NCBI GenBank assembly: GCA_014773175.1
Contig: VXCM01000497.1
Coordinates: 124,001-188,000 of the forward strand
Source of the DNA: Lucifuga dentata
Taxonomy: Eukaryota > Chordata > Actinopteri > Ophidiiformes > Bythitidae
DNA length: 64,000 bases
Direction of reading: 5' to 3'
A model generated the notes under the pieces. That model did no database searches. It saw only the letters and a list, made by a program, of their open reading frames with translations, and was not told the DNA's origin. Made by a program: the position numbers and the translations under genes. This document shows, piece after piece, positions 27,201 through 38,200 of the stretch. The first letter of the stretch is position 1; each line of letters begins with the position of its first letter.

Positions 27201-29221
27201 GACCAATGTGTTTTTTCTTGTAAACCTTTTGGATCTGTTTTTTGTAATGATTATGTTTTTTAATCATTTTATATTGTAGGTAGTCATCTTATCATCTTGG
27301 TGTGGGACTAATGATGAAAATTAGCCAATTTTGGCTTAATCTGGCATATTTACATTTTGATTGTATATCAATGTGCATTGTCCCAATGTAAATAAATAAA
27401 TTACAAATGACTTGAAATGTGCTTGAAATAAGTAATCATCACTGCACACACAAAGTCTATTAAGTTTTTTGTCAAAGTAACTTTATTTAACATGGAGCCA
27501 CATGGAAGACAATGTATGTATGGGAATATGTATGTATGTGGGAATATACTTAGTCCCACGAGAAAATGGCCTTTACAGAGAAATCCCTTCTACATTAGGA
27601 CATACATGTTAGCAGGTGAAACACTGAATTTTAAGGTGGGTGTATTTGATTTTGAAAGATTAGGGGATTTGGAAAAATAACAGGAGAAGTAAAATACGGT
27701 TTTATGTTTTGGTAAATGGTTGTCAGTAGTGTAACATAGTGTTTATTGGGCAGATTCACTGGTATGGTCCTTTACAAAGAGGAAAACAAAAACAGCTTAT
27801 TATTTTTACATGCGTTATGTTATCTTTTGTGGCTTTTCAGGACCTATGATTTACTCATGTTTATCTGTCATCCACAGGAAGTCTGTCTGCTTTAGTCTAC
27901 CAACACTCCATCACACCGATCTCTCTGCCCTGCACTCTGAAGATCCCCGAAAAAGGTTGGCAAATTAGACATGACAAGCTCTTAAAAACAAGAGTTTTAC
28001 AGCATAAATCTCAAAGTGATGGAAATGAGAGTGGGTGTATTTTCACAGAACATGCACTTTTATCCAACATATCTGATTTTGGTTTTTATCTGTGTTTTTA
28101 GATCTGGTAGGAGAGATGCAGGAGGTTCAACCGGTGAATAACATCAGCACGGCTGCTGACCTCCTCAAACAAGGAGCAGGTGAGAGTTCAACATCCTGCT
28201 GTGTCTTCTGATGTTACAGATTCCATCAGAGGATTATGATTCTGTTGTACCAATGAAAGCTATCAGAAGTATTAATACAGGAGATACATGCAGGTATACA
28301 GTAGGTTAGTCTGTCAGGTAATCTGTGCCAGTATTACTACAACATAGATATAAAGCAGGGTGAAAGAAATACATCTAAAATAAACTAATGTACTTAAACC
28401 TAAATACATAAAACATGTCCATCAAATATGTATAAATTAAATAAAATAGTTTAAATTAAAAATTTAAATTAAATAAATTATGCTCACCTCTGTTTGCATC
28501 TCGCTTCTCTTAGCTTGTAACGTCCTCTACCTGAACTCAGTGGAAACAGAGTCTTTGACCGGCCCGCAGGCCATCGCCAAGGCAACAGACGCTACTTTGG
28601 GTCGTAACCCATGTGCCGCCGCCACCGTAGTCCAGTTCAAGGTGACATCGCAGGGCATCACGCTTACCGACAGCCAGCGCAGGTGAAAAAAACAAAACAA
28701 AACAAAACATGCAATCATTGGTTACTAGAACAAAATCAAGTGAAAATATTTTGTTCTTAGTCTGATATTACCTGTACTGTTATCTTCCTTCTCACAGGGT
28801 TTTCTTCAGAAGACATTACCCGGTGACCAGCGTAACCTTCAGCAGCATCGACCCCAAAGACAGGAGGTGAGCACGGGGAGGGAAGGGATTCAATCTCGTC
28901 CTTAACTAACATTATAAAATCAGCAGAAATCATAAGAACATTCCACCATCATTCATTCTAGCATCATTCATTCTAGCATCATTCCCTGCATTAGTCGCTC
29001 TGAGCCCTCGCATGGACTTGAGTGTTTTTTGTGAATATTTGAGTGTGCATGAGAGTCATTATTGCAGTCGAAGTGTTTTGCGACATTAGTGGGCATGGCG
29101 GCTGTGGCTCCTGCAAATCTGGCTGTCGGCTGTGCCTGCGTGTGGATGTCTGAGTCTGCTCTCTGTCTCTCTCTTGGCTTTTAGGTGGACTAACTCAGAC
29201 AGCACCACTGTTAAGTAAGTG

Positions 29222-29262
<41 letters not shown>

Positions 29263-30344
29263 ACTGAGCGAGAGAGCAAGTGTGAAAAAGTGTGTGGATT
29301 TTAGAAGAGTGGGGTGTGTGAGAGCGTCTGTGTGACTGTGATGTATCTGCCTGTGGCTGAGAGGTCAGTGACGTTAGAGTCTGTGCATGGCATCAGACTG
29401 TGTGCCTTGGCAAAAAAATCATTCCAGCAAACATGATTTAATAATTGCAGTCAGTTTTCATGTGACCCCATCTTACATAACACTAATTCTTTCTCTGGAG
29501 TTAAAGGAGTATACCAGTGTTTTTGCATTTGAGCCCAATAAATATAACCCATGCACACCAAACCATTTTCCAAAACATACTACTGTAGCAATGAATAACA
29601 GAATTGTTTTTCCTACCTTCCATACTCTCATTGATTCAGTTAATTCCAATAAAAATCAACTTGTAGAGACTTGAAACGTACTTGAGCTCGGTAATCCATC
29701 ACAGCAAACACAACGTCTATTTGAAGTATTTGTTGAAGTAACTCAATTTATCCGATCCAACACGGAGCTACACAGAAGAAAATGTATGCCTCCGCCAAGG
29801 AATATAGTCCCAGGAGAAGACTGCTTTCACTGAGAATTAAAATGACTGTGCCTTCTATAATATTGTGTAAATGTTAGCAAGCAAAACACTGAATTTTAAG
29901 GTGGGTGTATCATCTGAATATCTGACTTTGAAGATTAGGGGATTTTTGCAAAATAACACAAAAACTAAAATAGGGCGTTATGTTTTGGAAAATGGTTGGC
30001 AGTTTATGCGGGTAGTATTTATTTAGCTCAAACATGCAAAACCACTGGTGGGGTCCTTTAATCATATTATGGAGACAGAGAAGGTAAGTTTTGATGGTTG
30101 TGTAATTGCTACCCTTTTCTTCCCTTTTACTTCCTCTTTTGTCCTCTGTCTCCATGACTTTTGCTTTTCCTCATCGTCTTTCTTTCTCAACCTTTCTTTT
30201 CTCAGAGTGTTCGGGTTTGTAGCCAAGAAGCCGGGCAGCTTGGCAGAGAATGTCTGCCATCTGTTTGCCGAGCTGGATCCTGAACAACCTGCCTCTGCCA
30301 TCGTCAACTTTATCAACAAGGTCATGTTGTCTCAGTGTCGGTAG
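12749..30344 (+). CDS. tns2: Tensin-2, 3' 25 exons (5' end not seen)
   Basis: Tensin-2 is a focal-adhesion adaptor that links integrin tails and actin to tyrosine-kinase signalling. Exons (all GT-AG, phases consistent): 12749-12787, 13273-13314, 14381-14430, 15008-15191, 15562-15612, 15737-15859, 16682-16746, 17192-17275, 17736-17848, 18387-18447, 19383-19458, 19888-20017, 21320-21385, 21686-21802, 21955-23653, 24005-24170, 25102-26375, 26640-26771, 26934-27029, 27878-27955, 28102-28179, 28514-28682, 28798-28866, 29185-29214, 30206-30344. Domains in order: the tail after the C1 zinc finger (VTSAC), PTEN-like phosphatase, C2, a long Pro/His-rich linker, SH2 (FLIRDS) and C-terminal PTB ([12 protein letters not shown]). 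The VTSAC start, the HCKGNKGKTG loop and the linker motif RETAILDD indicate tensin-2 rather than tensin-1/3. The visible part gives about 1,668 residues once two assembly duplications are discounted; human TNS2 is about 1,409. Teleosts often keep two copies, and I cannot say which this is. The initiator and C1 exons were not found. Confidence 0.93.
13727..14320. repeat. Divergent tandem repeat, about 135-145 bp units
   Basis: Four related units begin at 13816, 13960, 14097 and 14231 with CATCCTCTGGGGAGCATGAA-like sequence. Each is followed by a 'GCCAGTCTGC' segment about 40 bases later. It lies in a tns2 intron and has no open frame. Confidence 0.7.
15008..21802 (+). CDS. tns2: tns2 exons for the phosphatase-like and C2 domains
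   Basis: This block of eleven exons encodes the PTEN-like region. The domain opens with [19 protein letters not shown], continues through [15 protein letters not shown] and reaches the P-loop HCKGNKGKTG. The P-loop is split between exons at 15859 and 16682. The C2 part runs from ALLLKGDIM through [13 protein letters not shown] to [14 protein letters not shown] and [10 protein letters not shown]. The P-loop has the nucleophile-position cysteine, but lysine replaces the usual arginine six residues later, as I recall for mammalian tensin-2. It may bind phosphoinositides or phosphotyrosine with weak or no catalysis. The acceptor at 17192 directly follows a (TG)n tract that carries an assembly N at 17147. 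Confidence 0.93.
17111..17167. repeat. (TG)n microsatellite with assembly N at 17147
   Basis: TG run in the tns2 intron ending about 25 bases before the exon at 17192. The N is probably a collapsed repeat join, so the true length is unknown. Confidence 0.9.
18150..18201. repeat. (CT)n microsatellite
   Basis: About 50 bases of CT repeat in a tns2 intron. A second CT run at 18359-18384 forms the polypyrimidine tract of the exon acceptor at 18387, and another at 17711-17731 precedes the acceptor at 17736. Confidence 0.95.
18885..19194. repeat. TTAA-family element, copy 3 (5' truncated)
   Basis: Intronic copy with the core GAATATAGTACCAGGAGAAG and the right end GGCATGGTCCTTTA. The left part is missing. 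Directly upstream, at about 18835-18870, is a CAGTGGTTCTCAAACTGTG segment typical of a hAT end, so one element may have inserted beside or into another. Confidence 0.65.
21955..23653 (+). CDS. tns2: tns2 large linker exon, broken by two assembly duplications
   Basis: This exon encodes the low-complexity Pro/Ser/His-rich linker after the C2 domain, from [11 protein letters not shown] to SDSHTD. It contains the tensin-2 landmarks RETAILDD and a Cys-rich [12 protein letters not shown] stretch. Two single Ns (22445 and 22656) each sit between two identical 61-base copies (22384-22444 with 22446-22506, and 22595-22655 with 22657-22717). The raw exon is 1699 bases, which does not fit its phase 1 borders. 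Discounting 62 bases at each join gives 1575, exactly 525 codons. The exon also carries a run of ELHWERD-like repeats near 23060-23275 and a polyhistidine stretch near 23600. Confidence 0.9.
24292..24572. repeat. CAAGTC/GACTTG-rich interspersed repeat
   Basis: The segment starts with repeated CACAAGTC and ends with inverted GACTTG repeats and CATCTCTGC, around a poly-A tract with an N at 24446. It lies in a tns2 intron. A related CAAGTC-rich tract lies at about 15,290-15,440. Such tracts are common non-autonomous DNA repeats in fish. Confidence 0.5.
24603..25036. mobile_element. Tigger-like MITE with TA target duplication
   Basis: The element has terminal inverted repeats CAGGCAGTCCCTGATTTACG and its complement ending ...CAGGGACTGCCTG, flanked by TA on both sides (24601-24602 and 25037-25038). 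The subterminal 'TTACGAAC' motifs match the ends of Tc1/mariner Tigger-type elements as I know them. It lies in a tns2 intron. The core holds a perfect 22-base-pair hairpin at 24695-24742. No transposase is present. Confidence 0.8.
25102..26375 (+). CDS. tns2: tns2 second large linker exon
   Basis: This 1,274-base exon encodes a Thr/Pro/Ser-rich, poorly conserved linker, then the conserved pre-SH2 segment. The latter includes [22 protein letters not shown] and [15 protein letters not shown], all close to mammalian tensin-2 as I recall it. The donor after GISREQ leads into the SH2 domain. The middle is biased to CCACC/ACAC-type codons and contains [13 protein letters not shown] sequence near 25850, also seen in tensins. 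Phase in and out is consistent (1+1272+1). Confidence 0.92.
26331..30344 (+). CDS. tns2: tns2 SH2 and PTB exons with stop codon
   Basis: The SH2 domain begins [11 protein letters not shown] at the end of the preceding exon and continues in 26640-26771 ([20 protein letters not shown], with the phosphotyrosine-binding Arg in FLIRDS), 26934-27029 ([20 protein letters not shown]) and 27878-27955. The PTB domain follows from [20 protein letters not shown] (28514-28682) to the last exon (30206-30344), ending with [12 protein letters not shown] and TAG at 30342-30344. PTB domains of tensins bind NPxY motifs in integrin beta tails. The exon at 29185-29214 is only 30 bases long and phase-neutral. No clear AATAAA could be assigned to the transcript. 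Confidence 0.93.
27405..27774. repeat. TTAA-family element, copy 4 (5' truncated)
   Basis: Intronic copy recognised by ACTTGAAATGTGCTTGAAAT, the tract near 27610 and the right end GGTATGGTCCTTTA at 27774. Confidence 0.7.
29501..30061. repeat. TTAA-flanked element, copy 5 (both ends)
   Basis: The left end TTAAAGGAGTATACCAG starts at 29501 and the inverted right end GGGTCCTTTAA stops at 30061. It fills most of the last tns2 intron. Confidence 0.75.
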
Positions 30345-30354
30345 AGTGAGAGAN

Positions 30355-30387
<33 letters not shown>
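30335..30387. repeat. (GA)n microsatellite at the tns2 stop, with N at 30354
   Basis: GA repeat beginning within ten bases of the stop codon and continuing into the 3' UTR. The N is probably a repeat-length join. Confidence 0.9.
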
Positions 30388-30389
<2 letters not shown>

Positions 30390-30795
30390 CCCAAATGGAG
30401 TAGACAAGCAGCTGCATAATACATAATGGCCAAATCTGATAATGGCATGAAGAATTCCTTATTAATAGCTGGAAAAGATGACAGCTCTTCCATGAAGGCA
30501 AATGCGCAGTCTATGATTCTTTAGGATTTTATGCATTTCCCTCTCTGTCTGCTCCTGAAGGCCCTAAACATGAAGCTTTTTAAACTACAGTAGAATATTG
30601 TAGAATATACAGAAAAAAAGTCTTGGGGACAATGTTACAACTCCTCCAAGGATGAGGAGGCTTCAGAAATGTTGGTCCTTTCGCTCCTCAGATTTTCAAC
30701 CTTTCCAGAGGAAACAAGCCGACTTACATGATTATATAAATAGGATTCTATACATCTTATATCATCTTGGTCAGGCTGATGTCCGGTAGAACAAT

Positions 30796-31378
30796 CAGTG
30801 CGTTTACATGCACCTCAATAAATGGGTTATAATCGGCATATGGCCAATAAACTGATTTCTCAAGTGTCAAAAAAAAAACCGTTACTCTGTTTATGAGAAA
30901 CCCGTTTACCCGACCTCGGTTATGCGATTATAAAGCGATTATGAATTGCCATGTAAATGCTTTCACTGTTTTATGATTAGCGTATTGACACTGTGCATGC
31001 CTCAAAACAGCTTCCCTTTTGCATGACCTGGAAGCAACTAAACTGAGTGTTTACCCATCAGCTTCTGTGGAGCAACACATATATCAGCCGTAATATATTC
31101 TGTGTATGAATTAAGTAACACAAATTGATAAAAGCACTATAAAAATAAAGAAAACGTAACCAAATCCATTGCTAATAGCAGCTAGCCACACGCAGCTATG
31201 GTTTTGTTTACTTGTGATGTAAGGTCAAAAGTAAAAGGCCAGATTGACGTCACTTCCTGATTTCACAGGTCCCGTTTACCAGATTACTCTTAACCCATGT
31301 AAATGCCTTATACCAATTATTACAGTAGTCTGTTTATACTTAATAAACGGATTTCTCTGCATGTAAATGGACTCAGTG
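30796..31378. mobile_element. MITE with CAGTG...TTACATGCA ends
   Basis: The left end is CAGTGCGTTTACATGCA and the right end is the inverted TGCATGTAAATGGACTCAGTG. The interior is AT-rich with repeated 'TTTATAC/AATAAACGG' motifs and no frame. I recognise the end type as a common fish short DNA element but cannot give its superfamily. Confidence 0.6.
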
Positions 31379-31891
31379 TAGCCACTAAAGCAGGGATGGG
31401 CAACTTTGAGGATGGGGGCCAATAAAATTTCATTCTCACGATCAAAGGGCCACATATTAAATAAAAAAAAAAAGTAAGAGAGATTTTCTGGGACATGACC
31501 CCGCCCCCCCAACCAGACTGATCCGATCTTATTCTATCATTGAAAGCTTTGCTACCATGGAATGGATGGTAGTAATACGCATCAGTAATGACCAAGCGCC
31601 CAAGCAACCTCTGCTAATGGATTTCTCTGCATGTAAATGGACTCAGTGTAGCCACTAAAGCAGGGATGGGCAACTTTGAGGATGGGGGCCAATAAAATTT
31701 CATTCTCACGATCAAAGGGCCACATATTAAATAAAAAAAAAAAGTAAGAGAGATTTTCTGGGACATGACCCCGCCCCCCCAACCAGACTGATCCGATCTT
31801 ATTCTATCATTGAAAGCTTTGCTACCATGGAATGGATGGTAGTAATACCGCATCAGTAATGACCAAGCGCCCAAGCACCCTCTGCTAATGG
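31351..31891. repeat. 270-base tandem duplication
   Basis: The block 31351-31620 is repeated at 31621-31891 with only one inserted C and one A-to-C change near the end. It spans the right end of one MITE and the left half of the next. Unlike the other duplications in the window there is no N between the copies. Confidence 0.9.
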
Positions 31892-32019
31892 GTGGTGGTA
31901 ATGACAAAGGAAAACACTTTAAAATTTTCATTTTTATGAATTGAGAAGACATCCGAGGGCCTGATAGATCAAAGGTGTGAGCCATATCCGGCCCACGGGC
32001 TGCCAGTTGCCCATCCCTG
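31661..32019. mobile_element. hAT-type MITE with 8-bp target duplication
   Basis: The terminal inverted repeats are CAGGGATGGGCAACTTTGAG and its complement ending GTTGCCCATCCCTG. The flanking octamer CACTAAAG occurs at 31653-31660 on the left and 32020-32027 on the right, the hAT hallmark. A second copy of the left end and its octamer sits at 31383-31391 because of the tandem duplication. Confidence 0.8.
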
Positions 32020-35000
32020 CACTAAAGGAAGCTTTAGGGGCAACACGCAGGTTGTGTGGAGCAGTAAGAGGATCTTTCCTTGCACTGTTTAATGGAAATA
32101 AAACCCCATAAGGTTCAACACGTCCTATATTGCCTTTAAAAAAAAAAAAAAAACAACAGGTGTTTATATTTTGAATTATTTACAAAGTCCCTAATTTTTC
32201 TTCATATAAAAAAAAAAAAAATGTGATCAAAGGCCCCATGTAATTTTGTTGCTATATGAAGAGATGTTAGGGTAAACAGATGTACAGCTATATTTTGTGC
32301 CACTTTGCCTTTAAACATAAAACTGCACCTTTTATAAGTGTAATGTATTTATGCTAATCCTTGACAATCATTTTTCACTCATACACACTTATCTTGTAAT
32401 CAGAGCGAGAGATTTTAACTGTCTAACGAAAGAAAATGTGAATGTTAACGGTGAGTGTGTGCGAGGGAGCAGCGTGCGTGTTCAGGGTTTTGGAGCATTA
32501 AGGGTATTTAGGAAACCTGTAGGGCAATCAGAGTTTTGATAATAAGGTTTCGTTACGTCCACTTGCAGGCTTTAATGACATGTTCATAAATTGTGGGACA
32601 AAAGCTACATGAGGAAGGACGTAAAGCATTTCACCAGACGATTGCAGCGAAACATTTGGTGTTGCATTTTGCTTCACGTTTTGAGCAAAATCAGAGGTCA
32701 CATGACACGATGAGGAAAAATTATTTAACACTACATCAGTGTAAAATCCTCATATTGATTTATATGAAGTTAATGGTGTACAGTGATGAGACACAGGTAA
32801 ACAGTCAGATATACAGTATGTACTTAACCAAAGACAAAGCACTCTTGTATTAATAAGCATTTTATCCAACTATATTTTTGTACTTATTGCTTGTTTGATT
32901 TCTACTATGCATTTATTATATTATTTAGCGTGTCGCCTTGTTTTGTTTAGGTTAGAAAAACACTACTTGTATTGCAGCGATAATATATTGTGGTCTGTTT
33001 TCTTGTTGATCTCTATGTTATGTAGTAATATATTTTCTCACATGCAGCTACAGGACAGTGTATAAGACATGAAAATGAAACATTTGAAAAGGAAATTATA
33101 CTATTTTGTATGCACAAATGAAGAATATAATTAAAGCGAAACAATGTGGTACCAAAAATGCTTTGGATTATTTGGGGTTTGTCATCAAAAAAAGATTCTA
33201 AAAAAGTAATCATGTTAATTTTTTATTTATTTTTCAATCCCTTTAATGAGTTTTCGCACCAGCATGAAAATATACAAAAAGTCTGATAAAACTTTTTTTT
33301 CCATTCACAATGTGTAAATTTACAGAGCAATCCCCTTTTAAAAAATAAGTCAAAAGTTAATCTGTTGTTTCATTTGTTGTGAAGCCAAACTACAAAATTC
33401 AAACTGAGTTACAGTACCATGGGCAAAACAATAGAGAGGCAGTAGAGGCCTTCACAGGTCTAAATATTGGACCAGACCTAAAACCCACTAAGGGAAAAAC
33501 CAACTTGAAACAGAAACTGTGTGTAAATCAATTTTCAAAAAGACCCAAACTATCAGACCTGGTCCAAAATCCACCTGATCCAAAATGCGGTAGACCTCCT
33601 AAACCCAACCAAAGTAGAATGAAAACACAGAGTAGGAATACGTCCACCAGATCAATGTAAAGTCCTTGAATTTTTTTTTTTTTTAAAAAGGAAATTTTGT
33701 CCCACAGTGATTATGAGCTGAGAGGGACCCTAATTTGGACCCAGCCCAACTTTGGTCCTGGGTTGCATCTAGGTTCCTAGAAGCCGAGTGGAGCCGTGAA
33801 GACCCCTAAAGCAGAGCCATTTAAAAAAAAAAAAAAACAGCTTCAGTCAATGCACCAAACACACAGGCTGAGGAATAATTTACTTATGCAGAACTATTTG
33901 ATATTTGGCAAGTCAGTCAGGAGTCACTTAAACGTAAAGACTGGAATGTGATTCCATTGAGGCCAATCAGACTGGCTGTAATGAAATTACTAGACACACA
34001 CACTCTAACCACAGTCTGTATTTTTCTGTGAGCTTGGCTTTCAGTGGAGTCGAACCATGATATGAAGAATACCCGTAATAATTTTTCAGTATTGTTGCAT
34101 TTTTATAATGCCACCGTCAAAGATGTCGATTTTTTTTTTTTTTTTAAATTCCACAATTAAAGCACATTGAGGCAATAAAAAATAAATTCAGGTAATTGTC
34201 AAATGAGAGTGGATTATATCTGAATAAAAGCCCCAACTGTTTAACTGAAAAGGCCAAATACTGTCAGATACAATTCAATCTTGGAAATGAAGAAAAATAC
34301 ATATGTCAGCTGTAGTTTCAGTCATTCGGTCATTTTTAAATACTGTTTGCATAACACACGTGGAATGTACAGTTTCTCAGTCAGTATTCTGAGGTATGTT
34401 GCTCAGCAAACTGCTTCTTACAATAGCTTAACCCATGAGAGTTCATCTGTTTCCTCATGTCTGCATATAAATTCATGTTGGTTTGGATGTTAGTGGATCT
34501 ATTGCCTGTTAAGAGCTATTTAGTGCAGCTGTGGAGTGAGTGAGCAGAGTTAAACTGAAACTGATTATTTGCATTTAAGAAAATGGGCACTGTCTCTCAT
34601 CATTTGGAATTCACTACTTTTTAATAATGTTACTACTTCTGTTATTGTTTAGAACACAAGTAGCTTTACTTTAGACTACTTAAAAAAAAAAAAAAAAAAA
34701 AGTAACTGACCGCTGGTTACTTGAAGTTTTTGGTGCTCTGCTGCAGTTAAAGCCTGACAAAACATTTAGTCCAAGTCAATATCCCTTTTCAGTCAATGCT
34801 GGCTTACATTTTGTGATCAAGGCAAAAATGCGAGTAAGACAATTTATGCCAATTTCTATCTGATTAAGGTGCTAACATAGCATTTGAAAAAAATTATTTA
34901 TTGCTTTAATCAAAGTAGAACTGGAGTAAAACTGAAGTTTTATCATGCACATAAGAGTGATACACCTGGTGAGTCAGAACCTACAGTCAATCTGAAATGG

Positions 35001-35292
35001 TTTGCTTGGACTTGCTGAGAAAAATGTTTACAAGAGGTACCAAGAGATAATTAACTAAACAATTTCTTCTGTTTAAAAAAAAAAAAAAAAAAAAAAAAAA
35101 TCAAAAAGATAAATTCACAAGTCATTTTCAATTACGGAAGTAGTTAAATAACACAGCAAAAGCAACAAGTAATATCTACCCATCATAAAGGTGCAAAAGG
35201 TCTGCAATTTTTCCCTCCATTGGCCATATTAAACCCAACATAAAGTGAGCGTTTCTCGAGTGGCGAGTGGCGAGTGGTGAGTGAGGTCAGTG

Positions 35293-38200
35293 CTACTTGG
35301 CTAGCCAGTGGTAAGTGGAGTTAGACCCACAGTCTATGTAGCGATAAGCTTCTAGGCTGTTCTGAGATGTTCGCACCATGTACGAGGTTTTCACTGAGGT
35401 CCTGAAAACAGAAGAGACAGGAATAATGACAAAGGTGCCACACATGGCAAAATGTCCGAATAAATTCAATAAGCTATAGCCTAAATGTGTGCAACTATAA
35501 AAATGATCTCAAAAGAAATTTAGGCCACAGCCCCTCATGTGTTCTGATTTGCCAAGAAGCAATTCTACTGTTTCTTTTACCATTTAGATTGTATTGCTGA
35601 GTGATATGAAGAATAATAATACATTTTATTTATAGAGTGCTTTTCTAGACATTCAAAGATGCTTTACAGAGAAATTATACATTTAAAAAAACAATAATAA
35701 CAATTACAGAAGTCGTCATGCCAAAAAACCCAAAAGGGGAAATAAGGAGAGTGATGATAATTATAAACTAACAGACTAAAAACACAAAGTTAAGACAATA
35801 AAATGGTAGATGGTGTATCATAGCAAAGAAAGGACTTCAGGAACTTCCAGTATGCGAGATGAAAATTATCTAAAAGTATGTGACCAGAAATAATGTTTTC
35901 TTTCATAAATGCCAATTATTCATAACTTTGAGGAAGTAGTCTGTGGGTAATACTGTCACTTGGTGTTGCCTAACAAGACCGGCCTAAACCAGCTGCCCTC
36001 CATCTGACATCTGTAGGCTAACGAGCAAAGGAAGCAGTAATGCGAGTAAAGGAAACAGTCAAACAGAAAGAAGAAGTAGGCAGAGAGATACTTACTGCAT
36101 GAATACCACGATGTTGTGGACCTTGATACTGGGCATCGTGCAGAGGGCACTGAAAAGACACACAAGTGGTAAAGGTTTTTATCGAATAATACATCATATG
36201 CCTTTTAGATAGTCTTGTATGCAAAATTTTTTAGGAAATAAATACTATCAGTGTCCTGCAAAAACCCCACACATGAGCATTTTCTTTGTGCGGTTTACAT
36301 TTGACTTACCACACTGAGACTACTACTGGTTACACAGAGAAACTCACTCTGTGGGATCCAAGTTAAAGTGCTAACAGGAAGTCCTGCAGCGATATTTTGG
36401 AGGTTCTTGGTTTCTACAGAACACTGATAAAATATCTGGACAAAGTCTAGCCAGCATACAGAGACAACACGTACTAGACGTAGGGTGCACTGCTGCCAAT
36501 CTCCACACTGACGGTGTAGTTCACCTGCAAAAGATCAACATGTTATGTAACATATCCCTCATGTGTTATCTCCAGCTGAAAATGTGACTCAACGGCAAAC
36601 GCAAGATGAGGCAAAGGCAACAACAATGTATGCAATGGTTCACCTATGAAATGCTACGTCACATTACAATTCAGCTGCAGGAAATATTCAACTAACTGTA
36701 CAGTGCAAAAGCAAAGAATATAAATATCTGGTAAGTTTTCAATTTTAAAGTTTTTCAAAGTGTGTAACTGCTGCTGGCTTCACAATTTCACCCTTAGCAA
36801 CCAAGCAAACAGCTGAGCAGCTGAAAAGCCACAACGACGTGTTAGACAGAGGCGACATCCTGTAGCAGGAACACCTTTCTCTAATGGTGATGTCACCTTT
36901 GTTACCTCCACCGAGGAGGTTATGTTTTCACCTGCTTCTGTTGGCTGTTGTTTGTTTTTGGCAGAATTACTCAAAATGTTAAAGGCAATTTTGATGGCAA
37001 AGTCCAGGGAAGAATCCATTAAATTCTAGTGATCTGGTTCCAGGGGCATACCCAGGAATTTTTAAAACAATTTCTTCATATTATAAGATGTGCATTTTTT
37101 TAAAAAAATGCACCAATCTTAAAAAAAAAAAAAAAAAAATCAGGTATCTTTATCCCATGACAGATCTACCAGTAGCTCATTCAGTAGAACAATTTTGATA
37201 TGTATTTAATAATTGTGGAGATACTCTAAAATTTTGTTTATTATACCATTTCTTTCTCTTTGGATCAGTACATTATTAAAACAAGATTTATTTTGTCAAG
37301 ACTTGTTCAGAACTGGTGGAGGTTTGAGCCCTTCTAGTCTGGACGATGAATTCTCTACCATCATCTAAAATCTTCTGAGCACAGCAATGCTTGATCAACT
37401 TATTTGCTTAGAAATATAATATTTAGTAATAAAGATTGATGGTTTTTATCTACAGTTTTTTTTTTTTAATCTAATGATGAGCTGATCTGTATGGTGATAT
37501 AGACCACCTTTGCATACTTCTGTACCTGAGTCTGGCTAAGTGGCTGGATGGTGGTGACGTTATTGAGCTGCAGAGTCCCAATCACCGTCTTCATGTAGAG
37601 GACCTGGCAGCTCACGCTCTGCACCAGCACCGTGAAGAAGTTAGGATTGGTGAAGTTCAACGTGCTCTGAAGGGGGGGGAAAAAAAAAGCTAATTAATCT
37701 AAAAGGTATGCAGTAAAAGAAAAAAAAAAAATTACACACAATTGTAATACTTTCATTTGGAGTGATTTAAGTACGAGAGATATCCTACCGTCATGTTCAT
37801 TTGAACCCTCATATTGGGGTGGTCAAAGTGCACAATCACCGAGCGTATCCCATCATCCACCACAACCATGGTGCGAGGGAAGAGGAAGAAGGCCACGAGC
37901 GAAGAAGCCAGGAGACACAACACAGCTGACAGCACCACATACAGTTTCCTAGGACAACAACTTTTTCAGGTTTTCTCTTCAATTTGTCACAAAAACATAA
38001 ACTTCTATACAGCTGAACACCAATGCTGCAACAGATCATTTGCAAAGTTTATGATATTGTTAAAGGTCATTTTTGAGGTTACTGTTGTATTGTTTTGGCA
38101 CATGTTGCACGTTTCCAGTATTCTGCCTGCCACGTGTACTGCATTCAAATGCCTTTACAATGCAAAACAGTTCAATAAAACACACCACTAACAACAACCT

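Larger units (their letters stand above)
30345..35292. other. Intergenic region between tns2 and tmem106c
   Basis: The 3' ends of tns2 (+) and tmem106c (-) face each other across this stretch, so both 3' UTRs lie in it. It holds two nested MITEs, a 270-base tandem duplication, several A-rich and T-rich runs, and no gene I recognise. Open frames at 31276-31985 come from the duplicated MITE. Confidence 0.7.

Noticed and set aside
31276..31985. Overlapping minus-strand frames of 66-123 codons that resemble each other
   Set aside because: They are two copies of the same duplicated MITE sequence read through, not a gene family.
33379..33660. 93-codon Lys/Pro/Asn-rich frame
   Set aside because: It lies in repeat-like intergenic sequence (GACCTG/GGTCC motifs), has no recognisable domain and no splice context.
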